A stretch of DNA of 64,000 nt, from positions 68,100,631 to 68,164,630 of the forward strand of contig NC_088172.1 in NCBI RefSeq assembly GCF_028769735.1, given 5' to 3'. The notes under the pieces were generated by a model that worked only from the letters and a program-made list of their open reading frames with translations, searched no databases and was not told where the DNA came from. Positions 60,246 through 64,000 of the stretch are shown here, one piece after another. Positions within the stretch are counted from its first letter, which is position 1. Each line of letters opens with the position of its first letter. The position numbers and the translations under genes are program-made. The DNA comes from Zonotrichia leucophrys gambelii (Eukaryota; Chordata; Aves; Passeriformes; Passerellidae).

Positions 60246-62076
60246 CTACTCCAGACTTTGAGAATTGCAGTGGAATAAGGCAAGGTAACTGAATTTTCAA
60301 AATAAACACACACAATAGATCATGGCTATGCAACAAAAACATCAGCCATAAGAACAAAGAGACTAATTTTCAAAGGCACTAACAGACATATTACTTTTTA
60401 AAGCTTCTATCATACATCATTTTCATGGGTCAGTCAAGGAAAAAGTGAAAGAAGAAACCTCTTTCCCTCTCTGAAGTCAAAACAGTAAGAGAGAGGAAAT
60501 GAGAGAAGTAAGGATTAGAGGCTCCTTCAAAGTAAATGGTATCTTTGAAGTGCCTAGGACTGAAAAATAGTCATGCAATACAACATATTTGAAAAAAATA
60601 CGCTCTTAAGAATGAACATAATATTCAAGAACAATATACATAATATTCAAGAACAATATATTCATTCTTCTCCACTATTGATGACATCAAAAAAGTTTGA
60701 AGGATAGACTGATGATTCAAGGCAAAAAGTAATCTAAAGATTAAAAGGTAAAGAAATAAAAAGTTCTTCTTCTTTCTTTTATATGTCTGCTGTAGGAGTC
60801 AGCTTTTTCAGAAAGAAACCCATATAAATAACCCTGAAAATATTATTGCTGTTACAGCAAATTCTTCCAAGTGTTTAAAAAAATTGTGGACAAATCCTTT
60901 AAAAAACATCAGTTCTGTTTTTCTGTTTCATCCTTTTTTCTAGCTAAAGTTATTCATGGATAAATACTGGGTTTGCTAGTTTATTCGTTTTGTAAATCTT
61001 GAAAGAACATTAGTTGCTTGTAAACCTCTTCCTCTTGGTTAAAGTCACAGATTGATAAATATATTTCCTGAACTGCAGATGACTAAAAAAAATTAAATCA
61101 GAGCATCAATGTCTTAATCTTGATTCACAATGTGCCTGGGGAAGAAAATTGCCTCCACTGAGTATCAATGGCAAAACTCCATTGACTTCAACAAGCCAAG
61201 ATTCAGTCCTTGATCTTTGTCATTTTGCTGATATGAAAATTCAAATATTGTATCTTCTCATGCAAGGCCAAGCTCAGAAAATCATGACTTTTTGAACATC
61301 AAATAAGAGAGGGGAACAATCATTTTTTCTAACTGAGCAAGCACTTAGAAGTGGAATCAATGTTTTCACTCTTCATGGCACTTCCTTTCATTCTTATCTA
61401 AAAGTAGTTTTCTTCTGTCACTCTCGATATTTTTGTCTCCTGTGCACCAGGCTGCAAATCCATACTGAGCCTTACCTCTCAAGGTTATTGTCTCAGATCT
61501 GGTCAAGTTCAGCAGTGACTCTACATTGTCACCATGTCACAGCTGCTTGGGGTCTGTGTGAAACACCCAACGGGCTCAGTGAGGTCCTGGGCAGATTCTG
61601 ACTGTGACATACAAAGGTAAGACCAGGAATTACATTAACAACTCTATGAGTTTCCAGGTGGCAAAGGACTGAGGGAGCTGCAGGGGACAGAATTACTCAG
61701 CACCTCTGGGGTAGCCCCTCTGGCCAGTAAAGTGAATTCCATTGGGGAATCTAGTATGAAACCTTGTAGCAAACCAACACAAACTGGTGAAGGGCTTTAT
61801 TGTCCCAGGATGCCAGCCTAGCACCTTTCACCTTCACTAGAAACACAGAGAGCTGCACACAAAGAAAGGGCTTCAGCTGTCAGGCAGGGCATTGTTTTAC
61901 TTTACAGTGTGGCCAGGGAGTGTGAGCTCTAAACTCTCACGCTCTGGGGTAAACTAAGTGAGAAACTCATTTTAGAAAGTAGCACGTTAAGCTAACAAAA
62001 ATCTTTCCCCTGAGCTCTGCAGCAGCCTTCCTAGCTAATGGATGGCTGCATAGCTGCCTGGCAAAATAATTACAAG
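60246..62076. other. Unique non-coding DNA
   Basis: No gene is recognised. It holds a tandem 22-bp pair inside an inverted repeat (60,608-60,669) and a short motif of a possible ancient amniote repeat near 61,165-61,205. Confidence 0.5.
60608..60669. repeat. Two exact 22-bp repeats framed by a 9-bp inverted repeat
   Basis: The 22-mer beginning 'cataatattcaagaac' occupies 60,617-60,638 and 60,639-60,660 without a mismatch. It is flanked by 'aagaatgaa' (60,608-60,616) and its exact reverse complement 'ttcattctt' (60,661-60,669). The unit has the hairpin-like word AATATT in it. Confidence 0.9.
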
Positions 62077-62082
62077 CTCTCC
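62077..62082. repeat. Target-site duplication, left copy
   Basis: The 6 bp 'ctctcc' border the LTR on the left and recur exactly at 62,668-62,673 on its right. Confidence 0.55.
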
Positions 62083-62325
62083 TATTGGAATATGAATCCC
62101 AATATTACCAGTTGGATTGTGCCTGGGCCAGTCTGAGCCTCGCTGCTGAGCCAAAGGCGGCTTCTGTGGTGCTTCACCCCAGAGACACCTTTAGCTTGCC
62201 GATGGTTTCAACTGGGCACTAAACAAGTCCAGGCTTGTTAGGGACTCCGTTTGCCTTAGGAAGAGGCTTCAGGCGAAGGTGAAGAGAAAAAAGGAGGGAT
62301 TCTGCCAGAGGGTTATATGCAGTGG

Positions 62326-62331
62326 TTTATT
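62326..62331 (-). promoter_or_regulatory. Polyadenylation signal of the minus-strand LTR
   Basis: AATAAA on the minus strand, about 70 bp downstream of the TATA-like box, as expected for a short R region. Confidence 0.65.
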
Positions 62332-62398
62332 CCATTGTTACAGAGGTCTGAATGTTCGGAAGACCTCCAACAGAATCCCGAGCACATGGCTGGACTCA

Positions 62399-62431
62399 CC
62401 TTTTAAGCTCAGGGGGTGGGGAGGGGAGGGG
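62399..62431 (-). promoter_or_regulatory. LTR core promoter: TATA-like box with G-rich element
   Basis: The TATA-like CTTAAAAGG (62,399-62,407 on the minus strand) lies next to a run of four G tracts on the plus strand (62,412-62,431: GGGGG, GGGG, GGGG, GGGG with 1-base loops). The run is a strong G-quadruplex candidate and also holds Sp1/KLF-like boxes. Together they form a compact promoter directed toward lower coordinates. Confidence 0.5.
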
Positions 62432-62667
62432 ACAGGTGAGCCACCAACCAGGTGGGGGGCCCGGGGTCTCAAGGGGCGAGGGACACCTAGACAGGCCAAT
62501 GACCTCTGGGCCTGAGGGGCATCCTTTGAATCTGACCAACTACACGACGTCTTTGCTGGAATGTTAAGCCTGATTGACAGGACTCACTCAGCAAGGGGGC
62601 GAGGGGGGAAGGGAGGGTTTTGGCACACCTGGGTAAGGGACCTGAAAGTTTGAAACACACCGCAACA

Positions 62668-62673
62668 CTCTCC
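62668..62673. repeat. Target-site duplication, right copy
   Basis: Exact repeat of the 6 bp 'ctctcc' found at 62,077-62,082, placed directly after the LTR's ACA. Confidence 0.55.
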
Positions 62674-64000
62674 CACTTTCATGTGGGCAAAATGGGAGAA
62701 GCACTGCAGACCGATCTGAAAGATGCTGAGAACACTGCTATAAATATGCAACTGACTTTCCTCAGTTTTCTTTGTTGTCTCAAACAACTTCTGAATGATT
62801 TTTCAAGTAAATTTCACACTACTCTTCAGACAACTCATTCAGCTCATTTGGCTTTATTTATTCATTCCTTGCTAGCAGATGTGCCAGAAATGAGCAACTC
62901 AATGCAAATAGCAAAACAAATACACAAAACAAAATTTCAAAGGTAAGGAGAAATAAAAGAAAGAATTTATTATGTTTTCTTGATCCCACTGGCAAACTCA
63001 GAGGAAAGTGGACAGTCCTGTCTCTGGATGATGGCTGAAAGAGGGATTCTCATGGCAGAGTGAGTTCTTAATTTCTGCAATGTGCAATCCACCTGCCTGG
63101 GCACACACTACCTGGTAATTTCATTCAACATTCCACTTCTTTGATTCATCTAAATTTCATAGTGTAATAAACCTTCCCTAGACACATTAGCACCACTAGA
63201 TTAGAATATTTTACATTTATATTTGTTATCTTGGGGAGAGCATTAGTATTTTCTAGTCAATGTAATTTACATGAATGCAAGATAACTTTCAGTGTGAAAT
63301 ACTCACGCTGAATGTATCTGGAGGTAATAATAGCTATGAACTTTACTTATTTGTTATCTCCTAGAGGCAGATTACACTTTCTATTAATAAGAATAATCCA
63401 CAATCCTGAGATTGTGCTTCAACACAATACCTTTGATAAATGTTACCCAAGTGCCAATTTTCTTTGTCTCTGTAAGCAGGTAGGTCAACACTGATGCTGT
63501 AACACTGCAATCTGTAAAATCTCTTCTCCCAATGCTTCATCCCTGCAGAGAGCTGGCTGCTGGCTATTCTTCATTTACCCATCCAAGGAACAGGAGCCCA
63601 TTGCTTAGTCTAATAAAATCTCTGCACCTAGAGATTTTAGATAGGCAATGCTTGCCATACCCAGTTGCACACAAATATTACCATAGATTGCATCAAACCC
63701 ACAAAAAAAAACCAAAAAAACCCCCAAAACCCCATACCAAACAAACAAAAACACTCATAGATAAGAAAAGTCTGAATGAAACTCAGCCTTCCTTCTTTAA
63801 TAGAATCTTCCTTTTGGTTTCTCCCACTTATTTTCTGCTGTCTGTGCTGCTCCCAAACTCATCTCCTGAATGCCTGCTTGGATGTTCTCCAACTCTTATC
63901 TTGGAGCTACCACTGGTACCACTTCTGCTACTGAGGAGGCCAGTGCTGTCCAGTTACTTGGATACCATGCCTTCTTTTCATCAGCTGAGGCTCTCTTTGC
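62674..64000. other. Unique non-coding DNA
   Basis: No gene is recognised. An A/C-rich low-complexity run such as 'accaaaaaaacccccaaaac' lies near 63,700-63,755. The sequence then continues off the window without a recognisable feature. Confidence 0.5.

Larger units (their letters stand above)
62083..62667 (-). mobile_element. Solo LTR of an endogenous retrovirus-like element (ERVK-like)
   Basis: Read on the minus strand, a 585-bp block starts TGTTGCGGTGTG and ends CCAATA, which would be a CAACA end with one C-to-T change. Between them come a long C-rich U3, a TATA-like CTTAAAAGG (62,399-62,407), an AATAAA signal about 70 bp later (62,326-62,331), and a U5 of about 240 bp. An exact 6-bp duplication 'ctctcc' flanks it; 6 bp is typical of ERVK integrations. 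CpG sites survive, so it is probably younger than the other LTRs here. No internal genes or partner LTR are present. If the left edge were instead the TGTTAGG at about 62,237, the duplication would be lost, so I prefer the longer limits. Confidence 0.72.

Noticed and set aside
62237..62667. Shorter LTR limits starting at the TGTTAGG near 62,237
   Set aside because: It has good TG...CA ends but the 6 bp outside ('caggct') do not match the right flank, while the longer limits give an exact 6-bp duplication. Kept as an alternative in the feature text.

Overview
This window reads as non-coding vertebrate nuclear DNA, almost certainly from a bird and probably a songbird. It is AT-rich with sparse CpG, has no long open reading frames and no bacterial-style gene packing. 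Its dispersed repeats are avian: seven copies of the CR1 LINE, three LTRs of retrovirus-like elements, and a short element that joins a tRNA-Ile head to a CR1-like tail, a design known from zebra finch (TguSINE1 type). I found no exon, tRNA gene, rRNA gene or protein gene that I can defend. The window is best read as a gene desert, an intergenic block or the inside of a very long intron.

Layout. 1-1,010: unique AT-rich DNA. About 1,010-2,026: a decayed plus-strand LTR with a diverged tandem repeat inside. 2,030-13,545: unique DNA with a GC-richer patch near 4.05-4.54 kb, a doubled B-box-like motif near 9.08 kb and a purine microsatellite at 11.3 kb. 13,550-14,690: a plus-strand CR1 split by the tRNA-Ile SINE, which lies on the minus strand. 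14,690-39,470: about 25 kb of mostly unique DNA with scattered simple repeats. 39,472-41,030: a plus-strand CR1 split by a 718-bp solo LTR. 41.8 kb: AT dinucleotide blocks. 42.87-43.48 kb: a CpG-richer unique segment that is the best regulatory candidate. 43,690-44,906: the longest CR1 copy. 50,553-51,546: a hexanucleotide array, then a 511-bp almost pure pyrimidine tract. 53.7-60.2 kb: four more CR1 fragments, one keeping a long open C-terminal reverse transcriptase frame. 62,083-62,667: a fairly well preserved minus-strand solo LTR. The rest is unique.

How it fits together. Nothing here works as an operon or pathway. What can be read is a history: CR1 copies landed first, then one was hit by a SINE and another by an LTR element, while unequal exchange between paired LTRs appears to have left solo LTRs. 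The LTR near 62 kb is the cleanest and keeps a recognisable promoter and polyadenylation signal, so it is likely the youngest large insertion. I do not see an undescribed genetic system; the most rewarding items are the nested composite SINE, the two LTRs with target-site duplications, the pyrimidine tract and the candidate regulatory segment at 43 kb.
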